Shown here: in pieces, positions 8,847 to 16,958 of the stretch
Position numbering within the stretch: position 1 is the first letter of the stretch
Layout of the letters: each line of letters opens with the position of its first letter
Origin: JAKFWF01 sp031374115
Lineage (GTDB): Bacteria > Pseudomonadota > Alphaproteobacteria > Rhizobiales > Hyphomicrobiaceae
Assembly (NCBI GenBank): GCA_031374115.1
Contig: JANMNO010000149.1
Coordinates: forward strand, 79,279-143,278
Direction: 5' to 3'
DNA: 64,000 nucleotides
Notes under the pieces: generated by a model
What the model saw: the letters and a program-made list of their open reading frames with translations, nothing else
Databases searched by the model: none
Told to the model about the DNA's origin: nothing
Translations under genes and position numbers: made by a program

Positions 8847-9986
8847 TCAAAGCCCAAGCACATGCAGCAGCGTCGCGTTGACAGTCCGCACGTCGAAACG
8901 GCGCTCAGCTTTCGACCGGCTGGCCCGTGCCATGGCCGGTATCAAATCGGGGCGGTTGATAAAGCTCTCCATTGCCGCCACCAGAGCCGTTACGTTCTTC
9001 GGTGGCACCAGCACGCCGTTGACGCGCTCGTCCACCGTCTCGCGTGCTCCTGCGATATCGGTGGTAATAATCGGACGCCCGATCGCCAATGCCTCAAGCA
9101 AGACGCGCGGCAGAGCTTCGCCCCAAGATGGCAGGACGATCACGTGAGACGCTGCGAACAGCGGCCCAGCATCGCCCTGATCGTCAATAATCTCTACACT
9201 AGCACGATACCTCGAAAGCAGCGTGCGGTCCAGGTCGCCGTCGCGCCCGGCCAGGATAAATCGGGTGTCGGGCGCGATATTTTTGATCTGCATTGCCGCC
9301 TCGCAGAACTCGATCACACCTTTAGCCGCATCGAGACGTGCCACCATCGCGAAGTTTAGAGCGGTGCGTCCGTCATTAACCAACGGCGGCAACGGTTGCA
9401 TCGTGTAACGGATTAGATCGACTCCCGATCCGGCCACGGTCGCGACTTCAAGGGTTCGCGGCAAGCATCCCGCAGCCGTGAGTTGCGCGCGATGGCTGTC
9501 GTTGTGGAAGACAGCCGCGTCGAGCGCCTTGAAGCCGGATTTCAGCAGGCGCCGCCAAGCCCAACCCGGCAATGCACCGACATCCGGCATCATTACGGGC
9601 GGCAATGCGGTAACGAGCCCGGCGCGACGCTTCACCCGAGCCTTCTTCGCGGCAAGGGCGCCGAGCGGCAGCGTCTTGACGCCGTAGCAAAGCACAACAT
9701 GAGCCTGCCAATCGGCCAGCTGCCCCGCGATCGCGGCAACGGTCTGCCGGTCGGCAAGGATCGACGGTCGATCGCTTTTCCAGGGAAAAGTCGCGGCTGC
9801 AATGCCGCGCGCGATAAGTGCCGGGATCGATTGCGCCGCCTGCTCGGGCAGCAAGGCCAAAACGCTGTGCCGGCGTGCGATGATATCGGCGATCAGTTCG
9901 GAGCGCTGCCGCAACAGGCTCAGGCCGTCCGGCGCGATCAGCACCATCCGCTTGACGCTCGTCGTATCGATAGGGCTACGTGCCAT
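8847..9986 (-). CDS. Glycosyltransferase family 4-like protein
   Basis: The 379-residue product has the two-domain GT-B layout of GT4 enzymes. An N-terminal acceptor domain is followed by a donor-binding half with FAMVARLDAAKGVIEFCEAA, DTRFILAGRDGDL, a segment HVIVLPSWGEALPRVLLEAL and the E-x7-E motif around GEALPRVLLEALAIGRPIIT, then TDIAGARETVDERVNGVLVP. It resembles transferases of lipid-linked saccharide assembly, but the sugar and acceptor cannot be read from sequence. The start MARSPIDTT is the first ATG; MVLIAPDG 13 codons later is an alternative. No polysaccharide cluster surrounds it. Confidence 0.88.
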   Translation of the reverse strand: MARSPIDTTSVKRMVLIAPDGLSLLRQRSELIADIIARRHSVLALLPEQAAQSIPALIARGIAAATFPWKSDRPSILADRQTVAAIAGQLADWQAHVVLCYGVKTLPLGALAAKKARVKRRAGLVTALPPVMMPDVGALPGWAWRRLLKSGFKALDAAVFHNDSHRAQLTAAGCLPRTLEVATVAGSGVDLIRYTMQPLPPLVNDGRTALNFAMVARLDAAKGVIEFCEAAMQIKNIAPDTRFILAGRDGDLDRTLLSRYRASVEIIDDQGDAGPLFAASHVIVLPSWGEALPRVLLEALAIGRPIITTDIAGARETVDERVNGVLVPPKNVTALVAAMESFINRPDLIPAMARASRSKAERRFDVRTVNATLLHVLGL

Positions 9987-10088
9987 CGCTGGTTCCGGGC
10001 TGACACCGGCCTCGATCGAAAACTGGCCGAAACCTTTCCTGCGCTGATTTGGCGTTGCTATGCAACCGCGGAGCCAGGCAAAAGCGTT

Positions 10089-10952
10089 TCAGATCTCGAT
10101 CACGAGCCCATCCCGGCCGACATCGAGAATGCCTGACCAAGTCGAGCGCGCCGCAGTTTCCCAGTGCTCGGGGCGGACATCGGGATCATCTGCGGGAATC
10201 AGATGATTGAGTACCAGCCGCTTCACATTGGCCGCAGTGGCGATCTTCCCCGCATCCTCGACGAGGGTGTGACTTGCGATCAAATGCTCTCGCAAGCGCG
10301 CGCCGTTGTTCACTCGCGCGACGAGCGCATCAATGCCCGGCGCAAACATCGCCTCGTGAAGCAGTACATCGGCATCGCGTGCAAACTCCGCCAACGCCGG
10401 TAAATATGTCGTATCGCCGGATATGACGATCGACTTTGGGTTTCCGTCCGCACCGTGAAAAGCGAAGCGCAGTGCGAAGCTATCGATGACCGGAGGATGG
10501 TTGTTGCGAAACGCCGTTACCCGAACGCTGCCATCGTCGAACACCAAGCCGTCCGAATACTCGTGCGTTACGATCAGCGATGCCAGATTGGGGCGCCCCT
10601 CGTCGGCGATCCGTGTTTCGATGTCGAAGCGATTGAGCTCGAGGAAAAGATCCCGCATGCGCTTAAGGCCGGCTGGTCCATAGGCGTTGACGGGCGTCGC
10701 CAATCCGGCAGTCCAAGCGGTGTGGATGAGATTGCCGAACTCGAGATTGTGGTCCGAGTGATGATGGGTGATCAAAATAGTCGATAACTGGCTCAGATGA
10801 TAACCAGCCTCGACAAATCCTCGTGTCACCCCTAAGCCGCAGTCGACGACGTACAGTCTGCCGGTAATGTCGAGTAAATAAGCAGTTGGATTTGGGCCGC
10901 CTGAGCGTATGGCCGGGCCGCCCTTCGCACCCAGCAAAATTATGCGGTCCAT
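10089..10952 (-). CDS. MBL-fold metallo-hydrolase (RNase Z/arylsulfatase-like subgroup)
   Basis: This 287-residue beta-lactamase-fold protein carries the metal motif THHHSDHN (about residues 62-69), the later metal ligands ISGDTTYLP and HEAMF, and a C-terminal HLIPADDP. The layout with GGPNPTAYLLDITGRLYVVD at the start resembles the RNase Z-like and AtsA-like subgroup. It has no signal peptide, so it is probably cytoplasmic. It is transcribed divergently from folE across 78 bases, which should hold both promoters. The substrate is unknown. Confidence 0.85.
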   Translation of the reverse strand: MDRIILLGAKGGPAIRSGGPNPTAYLLDITGRLYVVDCGLGVTRGFVEAGYHLSQLSTILITHHHSDHNLEFGNLIHTAWTAGLATPVNAYGPAGLKRMRDLFLELNRFDIETRIADEGRPNLASLIVTHEYSDGLVFDDGSVRVTAFRNNHPPVIDSFALRFAFHGADGNPKSIVISGDTTYLPALAEFARDADVLLHEAMFAPGIDALVARVNNGARLREHLIASHTLVEDAGKIATAANVKRLVLNHLIPADDPDVRPEHWETAARSTWSGILDVGRDGLVIEI

Positions 10953-11030
10953 CGGTCGCAGCCTTCGTGCTGGAACTGGTTACGTAATCCAGTACATCCT
11001 AGCAAAGTTCAGTGCGTCGGGACCGAAATC

Positions 11031-11651
11031 ATGGAATTGCCAGTGAAATCAAAGTCGCCGAATCTACCGCAACTCGTGCCGGTCGACAGCAAGCCGGCGC
11101 GCGCCGAAGTTGAAGCTGCTTTCCGCACGATCATCCGGTGGGCTGGAGACGACCCGACCCGGCCAGGACTACTCGAAACGCCGGCGCGCGTAACCAAAGC
11201 TTTCGAGGAATGGTTTGTCGGCTACGAAACGGACCCAGAGATCCTCCTCGCCAAAACGTTCGAGGAAATCGACGGTTACGACGAGATGATCGTGCTGCGT
11301 GCCATCCCCTTCGTCAGCCATTGCGAACATCACATGGCGCCGATCATCGGCCGCGCCTGGGTCGGCTATATCCCCACCGGGCGTGTCGTTGGCATCTCCA
11401 AACTCGCCCGCGTCGTCGACGCATTCGCCAAGCGCCTGCAAATTCAAGAGAAAATGACTTCGCAGATCGCCAATACCATCGATGAAGTGCTGAAACCGCA
11501 GGGTGTGGCCGTGGTGATCAAGGCAAACCATCACTGCATGTCGACGCGCGGCGTGCTGAAACACGGAACGGACCTAGTGACCAGCCGCATGCTCGGCGCG
11601 TTTCGGGATAATCCGATGACGCGCCAGGAATTCATGGCGATGATCGATTAA
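11031..11651 (+). CDS. folE: GTP cyclohydrolase I
   Basis: FolE converts GTP to 7,8-dihydroneopterin triphosphate, the first step of folate (and queuosine) synthesis. The 206-residue length fits. Diagnostic segments are GLLETPARVTKAFEEWF, the zinc and active-site segment VSHCEHHMAPIIGRAWVGYI, VVGISKLARVVDAFAKRLQ and NHHCMSTRGV, with the second metal Cys. The N-terminal 20 residues are variable. It is followed after 60 bases by a response regulator on the same strand, with a T-rich stretch just after the stop. Confidence 0.97.
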   Translation: MELPVKSKSPNLPQLVPVDSKPARAEVEAAFRTIIRWAGDDPTRPGLLETPARVTKAFEEWFVGYETDPEILLAKTFEEIDGYDEMIVLRAIPFVSHCEHHMAPIIGRAWVGYIPTGRVVGISKLARVVDAFAKRLQIQEKMTSQIANTIDEVLKPQGVAVVIKANHHCMSTRGVLKHGTDLVTSRMLGAFRDNPMTRQEFMAMID

Positions 11652-11711
11652 AGGCGTAAGATTTTTTCTGGGATGACCAATCCGATCGCGCGTTTCGTGC
11701 GTTAAACAAAT

Positions 11712-12395
11712 ATGCAACCCACGCCCCAGGTCAAAAAATCCATCCTGATCGCAGATAGCGATGCAGTTTTTCAACGCACTTTGACGCGTGCATTGGAAAA
11801 ACGCGGATACAAAATCGTCACGGCATCGACGCTGGCGGAAGCACGCAACGCCCTCACGCGAGAAAGGTGTAACATTGTTGTGACCGACATTCGGTTCCCC
11901 GACGGCAACGGCTTCGACCTGCTCGAGGACGTACGCCATCAAAACCGTAATGGGAGAAGTGCAATCGAGCGCGTAGTCGTCTTGACGAGCTACGGCAACG
12001 TTGCTGGTGCGGTCGCAGCGGCCAAGCTGGGCGCGTCCGACTTTCTCGCAAAACCGTCCGACGCGGACACCATCGAAGCTGCAATTCTGGGGCATGCCGA
12101 GCCACCGGTGGATCGCATCTTCGCCAGGCCCGACGAAATCGAGTTCCGCTATCTGCTCACGATTTTCGAACAATACGATCGCAACATGAGCGAAACAGCA
12201 CGCGCGATCGGTATGCATCGCCGAACGCTGCAACGCATATTGCGCCGTCGTGGCATTGCGCCCGCGCCGAAGGCCGCGCTGGATCAGCGCGATCAACAGC
12301 TTCGCATGCGGCGGCTCTATCGGTTGTGGACCCAGCTACTTCGCGAGGACACGATTCCGAAGGCGCGCCAGCTGGATCGCGATACCGCGCGTTAA
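11712..12395 (+). CDS. RegA/ActR-type response regulator with C-terminal extension
   Basis: The 227-residue protein has a receiver domain (about residues 10-125) with acidic IADSD, the phosphoacceptor Asp in VVTDIRFPDGNGFDLL, VVLTSYGN and the Lys in DFLAKPSD. A Fis-type helix-turn-helix follows, NMSETARAIGMHRRTLQRIL, which is nearly the RegA/ActR/PrrA signature. Those proteins control redox-dependent genes. Known members end soon after the helix-turn-helix at about 180-190 residues. This one continues for about 45 residues with an Arg/Leu/Asp-rich helix. No RegB-type kinase gene is nearby, so it is an orphan here. Receiver and DNA-binding domains look intact. Confidence 0.88.
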   Translation: MQPTPQVKKSILIADSDAVFQRTLTRALEKRGYKIVTASTLAEARNALTRERCNIVVTDIRFPDGNGFDLLEDVRHQNRNGRSAIERVVVLTSYGNVAGAVAAAKLGASDFLAKPSDADTIEAAILGHAEPPVDRIFARPDEIEFRYLLTIFEQYDRNMSETARAIGMHRRTLQRILRRRGIAPAPKAALDQRDQQLRMRRLYRLWTQLLREDTIPKARQLDRDTAR

Positions 12396-12440
12396 GAGAA
12401 GCGCATCCGGCATTTCGCGGGCGGTGCCGGCAATGCCGCA

Positions 12441-12458
12441 CCGTTGGCCGACCAACGG
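12441..12458. promoter_or_regulatory. 7-base-arm inverted repeat between the regulator and lyase genes
   Basis: CCGTTGG and CCAACGG are perfect reverse complements around a 4-base loop. The repeat lies 45 bases after the response-regulator stop and about 95 bases before the lyase start. No T-run follows, so this is either a weak terminator or an operator. Nothing else was recognised in this 157-base interval. Confidence 0.3.
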
Positions 12459-12552
12459 TTGAGGCTGAATTTCCATCCGGCAAAAACCGGGCTTGAATAG
12501 TTCCGCGATCCCTGGTCCTTAATGCGTTGGATCAAACACGGGATCAGCGCCC

Positions 12553-13890
12553 ATGCCTTCAACTGTCTATGACAGTCTGCTTTATCGCGACGCATTCGGC
12601 ACGCCAGCCATGCGCGCGATATTCAGCGATGAAGCGTTTATTGCTGCCGCGGCGAAGGTCGAAATCTCACTTGCGCGCGTCCAGGGCAAGCTCGGCGTCA
12701 TCCCCGCCGCTGCCGCCGCCACTATCGAGACAGCGGGCGCAGGTATCGTGATCGACTTCGCGAAACTGAAGGCCGAGACCGATAACGTCGGTTACCCAAT
12801 TGTCGGTCTTGTCCATCAGATGGCGCCGCATTGTGGTGATGCGGGCCGCTACCTGCACTGGGGGGCGACCACGCAGGACATCATGGACACGGCAACGATC
12901 CTGCAGATCCGCGATGGTATCGCACTTGTCGACGCTGATCTCGCTGCACTCGACGAAACGCTCGCCGCGCTCAGCCGGCGCTACCGGGACACAGTGATGG
13001 CCGGGCGAACGCATCTTCAGCACGCGCTGCCGATAACGTTCGGGCACAAGACAGCGGTATGGCTGTCGATGATCCGCCGCCATCGCGAGCGGTTGGCCCA
13101 GTTGAAGCCACGCGTGCTCAACGGACAATTTGGCGGCGCGGCCGGCACGCTCGCCTCGCTCGGCGACCAGGGGCTTGCCGTTCACGACGCATTGATGGCG
13201 GATCTGGGCCTCGGCGTGCCTTCTATGACCTGGCATTCGGCGCGCGACAGCGTGGCCGAAACCGTCGCCTTTCTCGGCCTCGTCACCGCGAGCCTCGCCA
13301 AGATCGCAACCGACGTCATGCTGATGATGCAAACCGAAATCGCCGAGGCCTTCGAGCCTTTCGTCAAGGGCCGCGGCGCATCCTCGACCATGCCGCAGAA
13401 ACGCAATCCAATCAGTTGTGAATTGATCATCGCGATCGCCAAAGCGGTGCGCCAGCACTGCGGCCTCATGCTGGATGCCATGCTCGCCGATCACGAGCGG
13501 GCGACCGGGCCCTGGCATCTGGAGTGGATTGCAGTTCCGGAGAGCTTCATCGCCAGTGCTAGCGCTTTACATCAAGCACGCTTCATGCTCGACGGCCTGA
13601 TCGTCGATGCCGCACGCATGCGACAGAACCTCGACATCACCGGTGGACTGATCGTTGCCGAAGCCGTGATGATGGCGCTCGCCAAGCATGTCGGGCGGGG
13701 CGCCGCGCACGATGCGGTTTACGCCTGCTGCCGCAAGGTCGCCGACAGGGGTGGGACGCTGCTATCGCATCTCGTGGCGGATCCGGAGATCACAAAGCAC
13801 CTGGACGAGGCGCAACTCGCAAGCCTCGTCGATCCGGCCAATTATCTTGGTGTTGCCGCGAAAATGGTCGACCGCGTACTGGCTCATTAA
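12553..13890 (+). CDS. Adenylosuccinate lyase / 3-carboxy-cis,cis-muconate cycloisomerase family protein
   Basis: This 445-residue member of the fumarase/aspartase superfamily carries the signature GASSTMPQKRNPISCEL (about residues 275-291) with the flexible-loop catalytic Ser. It also has HWGATTQDIMDTA and AGRTHLQHALPITFGHK, the His-containing conserved regions. The N-terminal YDSLLYRDAFGTPAMRAIFS resembles PcaB-type cycloisomerases more than PurB. PcaB normally sits among beta-ketoadipate genes, and none are nearby, so the substrate is open. It converges on truA through a palindromic repeat. Confidence 0.85.
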   Translation: MPSTVYDSLLYRDAFGTPAMRAIFSDEAFIAAAAKVEISLARVQGKLGVIPAAAAATIETAGAGIVIDFAKLKAETDNVGYPIVGLVHQMAPHCGDAGRYLHWGATTQDIMDTATILQIRDGIALVDADLAALDETLAALSRRYRDTVMAGRTHLQHALPITFGHKTAVWLSMIRRHRERLAQLKPRVLNGQFGGAAGTLASLGDQGLAVHDALMADLGLGVPSMTWHSARDSVAETVAFLGLVTASLAKIATDVMLMMQTEIAEAFEPFVKGRGASSTMPQKRNPISCELIIAIAKAVRQHCGLMLDAMLADHERATGPWHLEWIAVPESFIASASALHQARFMLDGLIVDAARMRQNLDITGGLIVAEAVMMALAKHVGRGAAHDAVYACCRKVADRGGTLLSHLVADPEITKHLDEAQLASLVDPANYLGVAAKMVDRVLAH

Positions 13891-13893
13891 TTT

Positions 13894-13970
13894 GTCCGCA
13901 GCGATCCGTCCGCAGCGGCCGGCTCCCCGCAGGGGAGTCGCTGCGGACGAACAAAGCACCGCTGCGGACG
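13894..13970. repeat. Nested palindromic repeat (family copy A) between convergent genes
   Basis: A core stem CGTCCGCAGCG (13907-13917) pairs perfectly with CGCTGCGGACG (13939-13949) and encloses an inner stem CTCCCC/GGGGAG. Outer arms GTCCGCAGCG (13894-13903) and CGCTGCGGAC (13960-13969) add a second layer. The core shares GGCCGGC-CCC-loop-GGGAGTCGC with copies at 35190-35277 and 51093-51131. It fills almost all of the space between the lyase stop and the truA stop. Confidence 0.85.
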
Positions 13971-13973
13971 ATA

Positions 13974-14765
13974 TCACTCGTCGGTCGCAAGCTCTTCGAT
14001 GACTTCGGGTGGCACCGGTACGCCTGCGCGATAGGCGACGTGCTCGAGATAGAGACCGCAGGGAGGCGCTACCGGCCCGCACGCCGCGCGATCACATGAT
14101 GCGAACGCGCGGGCAAGATCATCAGGCGTCCACTTGCCCTCGCCGACGCGTTTCAGACTGCCGGTCATCGAACGCACCTGACTATGCAGGAACGAACGCG
14201 CGGAGGCTTCGATATGGATCTCGCTGCCGACGCGGCGCACGTCAAGCTGATCCAACGTGCGAACCGGATTGCGCGCTTGACAGGCCGAAGCACGGAACGT
14301 CGTGAAATCGTGACGGCCAAGGAGCCGTTGCGCTGCCGCGTGCATCGCCTCGGCATCGAGCGGCAGTGTCACCGCCCACACCCGGTTGATGTCGAGCGCT
14401 GGCGGGGCGCGACGGTTCAAGATGCGATAGAGGTAATGGCGCGAGGTCGCCGAGAACCGCGCGTCGAACTCGGGCGGCACTTCCTCGCAGCTGATGACGG
14501 AAATCGGGTGCGGCCGCAGATAGAAATTCATCGCCTCGCGGATCTTCAGTGGCGCGCGTGGCAGTCTGAGATCGACGTGGGCAACCTGGCCCATCGCGTG
14601 AACACCGGTGTCGGTGCGGCCGGCGCCACGCAGATAGACATCCTCGCCGGTGAAGCCTTGGAAGGCTGCCTGCAGCGAGCCTTGGATGGTCGACATGCCC
14701 GGCTGCCCCTGCCAACCGGTAAAGGGTGTGCCGTCATATTCGATGGTCATACGGTAGCGGGGCAT
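13974..14765 (-). CDS. truA: tRNA pseudouridine synthase A
   Basis: TruA makes pseudouridine at positions 38-40 of tRNA anticodon arms. The 263-residue protein begins MPRYRMTIEYDGTPFTGWQG, contains the catalytic-Asp motif GRTDTGVHAMGQVAH and ends with the region RSFLHSQVRSMTGSLKRVG. All family motifs are present. In many Rhizobiales truA follows fmt directly. Here a small secreted-protein gene lies between them. Confidence 0.97.
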   Translation of the reverse strand: MPRYRMTIEYDGTPFTGWQGQPGMSTIQGSLQAAFQGFTGEDVYLRGAGRTDTGVHAMGQVAHVDLRLPRAPLKIREAMNFYLRPHPISVISCEEVPPEFDARFSATSRHYLYRILNRRAPPALDINRVWAVTLPLDAEAMHAAAQRLLGRHDFTTFRASACQARNPVRTLDQLDVRRVGSEIHIEASARSFLHSQVRSMTGSLKRVGEGKWTPDDLARAFASCDRAACGPVAPPCGLYLEHVAYRAGVPVPPEVIEELATDE

Positions 14766-14873
14766 GGCTCAAGGGTTCGCAAAGTTTCGAGATGCGGTGA
14801 CGGCAGCTCATACCAGAAGAGCCGCGTGCATCCTCGAAAAATGCGAACCGAAATCGCTGTTGCGCGATCGCGA

Positions 14874-15293
14874 TCAGTGATGTTTCGGCTTATGATCCCG
14901 CAGCTTGTGCATGCGAACACCGGCCGGTGTGCCGGCGACGTTGCGGTTGTTACGGGTGGGATTGGTGCCGAGGCCCGGATAGAAGGCTCCACCTCCGTAA
15001 CGGATGCCGCCCTCGCCGCCATCGCCACCACCATAAATGGGTGCGCTCTCGATCGGCGCGCGGTGTTCCACTGACCGGCTGAAATTGAGGCTGACCGGGG
15101 TCTTGTTGTCGGGGTTGATAATCATCAGGCTTTGCGCCGGCAGGCCACGATAAACCCGTACGCCGCTTTCGATCGATACGACCGCACCGTAGTAAGGGCG
15201 CGGCTCAATCCGGATCAGCTCACTCGCGGACGTCAAAGACGCAGCCGGCAAGGCGATGATCGCTGCAAGGGCAATCGAACGAACGAATGACAT
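14874..15293 (-). CDS. Small secreted Gly-rich protein of unknown function
   Basis: The product has about 139 residues from the ATG at 15293, which has GGAG 9 bases upstream. An ATG at 15314 has no ribosome-binding site. A signal peptide (MSFVRSIALAAIIALPAASL) is followed by RIEPRPYYGAVVSIESGVRV, a Gly-rich middle (GGGDGGEGGIRYGGG) and a basic, His-rich tail (KLRDHKPKHH). The His and Lys tail could bind metal or nucleic acid, but that is only a possibility. I do not recognise a family. It sits between fmt and truA, all on the same strand. Confidence 0.65.
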   Translation of the reverse strand: MSFVRSIALAAIIALPAASLTSASELIRIEPRPYYGAVVSIESGVRVYRGLPAQSLMIINPDNKTPVSLNFSRSVEHRAPIESAPIYGGGDGGEGGIRYGGGAFYPGLGTNPTRNNRNVAGTPAGVRMHKLRDHKPKHH

Positions 15294-15376
15294 GACGCAA
15301 GCTCCAAGGTGCATTGATCAGATGCCCGACGATAGCTTCGGCTCGAACGTCTGCAGCGCTGAATTCCTTCGCAGGG

Positions 15377-16318
15377 TTAATCGGGAGGGTTAAGTTCGCA
15401 GCCAAGCGGCACGTCGAAGCCGCGCAGCATTTCGGCGGCACTCATCGGCTTCTTACCAGCGCGCTGAACCTCGACGATGCGGATCGCGCCTTGTCCGCAC
15501 GCGACTGTCAGTGCGTGGTCAATTACGGTTCCGGGCTTGCCTACTCCTTCGACGGCCAGCGATCGTCGGATCTTGATCCGCTCGCACGAACTGCCGGTGC
15601 CGATCTCGAACCACGCGCCGGGGAATGGCGACAGCCCGCGAATATGATTGTGCACCTCGGCTGCAGCTCGTGTGAAATCGATACGGCTCTCAGCCTTCTC
15701 GATCTTGCGCGCGTACGTGACCACATCTGCGCTCTGCGGCGTGAACGTGAGACTGCCACGTTCCAACGCCGCCAACGCGCGCACCATCAGGCTGGCACCG
15801 AGCGTCGAGAGCGCGTCATGCACATCGCCCGTGGTCGCGTTAGCGCCAATTGGGAAATGTTCGGCAAGTCCGACAGGGCCGGTATCGAGGCCGGACTCCA
15901 TGCGCATCACCATCACCCCGGTTTCTTTGTCGCCCGCCATTACTGCGCGGTGGATCGGTGCTGCGCCGCGCCACCGCGGTAACAGCGAGCCGTGCAGATT
16001 GAGGCAGCCGTCGCGCGGGATATCGAGGATCGCCTGTGGCAGGATCACGCCGTACGCCACCACGACTGCGACGTCGGCATGGTGCGCGCGCATTTGGTCG
16101 ACAGCCTCCGGCCCGCGCAACCCAAGCGGCGTCAACACCGGGATGCCGGCATGCTGCGCGAACCGATGCACCGGCTGCAGCCGCTCTGCTTGTCCCCGAC
16201 CTGCCGGACGCGGCGGTTGCGCGTAAACCGCTGCGACATCGTGTCCCGCCCCAATGATCTCGGCAAGGGTTGGCACCGCGAATACTGGCGAACCCATGAA
16301 GACCACGCGCAAGACCAT
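15377..16318 (-). CDS. fmt: Methionyl-tRNA formyltransferase
   Basis: Fmt formylates initiator Met-tRNA using 10-formyl-tetrahydrofolate. The 313-residue protein starts MVLRVVFMGSPVFAVPTLAE and carries the active-site region NLHGSLLPRWRGAAPIHRA (conserved Asn, His and a downstream Asp), then ESGLDTGPV. The C-terminal OB-like domain includes SPFPGAWFEIG. Its start codon overlaps the def stop by one base, so def and fmt are translationally coupled in the usual order. Confidence 0.97.
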   Translation of the reverse strand: MVLRVVFMGSPVFAVPTLAEIIGAGHDVAAVYAQPPRPAGRGQAERLQPVHRFAQHAGIPVLTPLGLRGPEAVDQMRAHHADVAVVVAYGVILPQAILDIPRDGCLNLHGSLLPRWRGAAPIHRAVMAGDKETGVMVMRMESGLDTGPVGLAEHFPIGANATTGDVHDALSTLGASLMVRALAALERGSLTFTPQSADVVTYARKIEKAESRIDFTRAAAEVHNHIRGLSPFPGAWFEIGTGSSCERIKIRRSLAVEGVGKPGTVIDHALTVACGQGAIRIVEVQRAGKKPMSAAEMLRGFDVPLGCELNPPD

Positions 16319-16833
16319 CAGAGCGACCCGATTTTCGCAGTCTTCTTGAACTTGCGGATCACCATGTCCCGCCGCATCTTGGATAGGAAGTCGATGATCA
16401 GGCGGCCGTCGAGATGATTGATCTCATGCTGGATCGCGGTTGCGAGCAGCCCCTCGGCATCGAGTTCGATCTGCTTGCCCTGAGCGTCGAGGAACCGGAC
16501 TCGCACCGTCGATGGCCGCTCGATCTCGACGTGCGTCTCGGGGATCGACAGGCAGCCTTCCTCGTGCATCCGCAGCTCCGGCCCGAGGCTCAGGATCTCT
16601 GGATTGATCATGACGATCGGCTGCGGCTCGTCCTCCTTTTCCGAGACATCGAGAACGAGAATGCGGCGCGGCACCGCCACCTGGATGCCGGCCAAGCCGA
16701 CGCCGGGCGCCTTGTACATCGTCGCCAGCATGTCGGCGACAAGCCGGCGCACGCCGTCGTCGACGGTCTCGATGGGCTTCGACACCTGACGCAAGATCGG
16801 ATCGGGCAGCTTTATGATCGGGAGTATAGCCAT
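16318..16833 (-). CDS. def: Peptide deformylase
   Basis: Def removes the formyl group from nascent proteins. The 171-residue metalloenzyme shows all three motifs: GVGLAGIQ (motif 1, Gly where most have Ala), EEGCLSIPE with the metal Cys, and QHEINHLDG, the HExxH metal site. It is directly upstream of fmt and overlaps it by one base. The start MAILPIIKLPDPILRQVSKP is typical. Confidence 0.97.
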   Translation of the reverse strand: MAILPIIKLPDPILRQVSKPIETVDDGVRRLVADMLATMYKAPGVGLAGIQVAVPRRILVLDVSEKEDEPQPIVMINPEILSLGPELRMHEEGCLSIPETHVEIERPSTVRVRFLDAQGKQIELDAEGLLATAIQHEINHLDGRLIIDFLSKMRRDMVIRKFKKTAKIGSL

Positions 16834-16958
16834 GGACTGTGGAAATAAGGCGCGACGGTCGAAGGGTCAACGGGTGCCGGCCAGGAGTGGTGTGGAGAGA
16901 CGCCTCGATAACGGACCGAAGCATTGCCCGATGATTTGAAGACCTAGAGCGGTGGCCC

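Noticed and set aside
12553..13890. Assignment as PurB (purine synthesis)
   Set aside because: The N-terminus and length fit PcaB-type enzymes better. The family call was kept general because no pathway genes are adjacent.
14184..15074. Long plus-strand open frame (296 residues) over truA and the secreted-protein gene
   Set aside because: It lies antisense to truA, has Arg/His-rich composition typical of high-GC shadow frames and matches no family.
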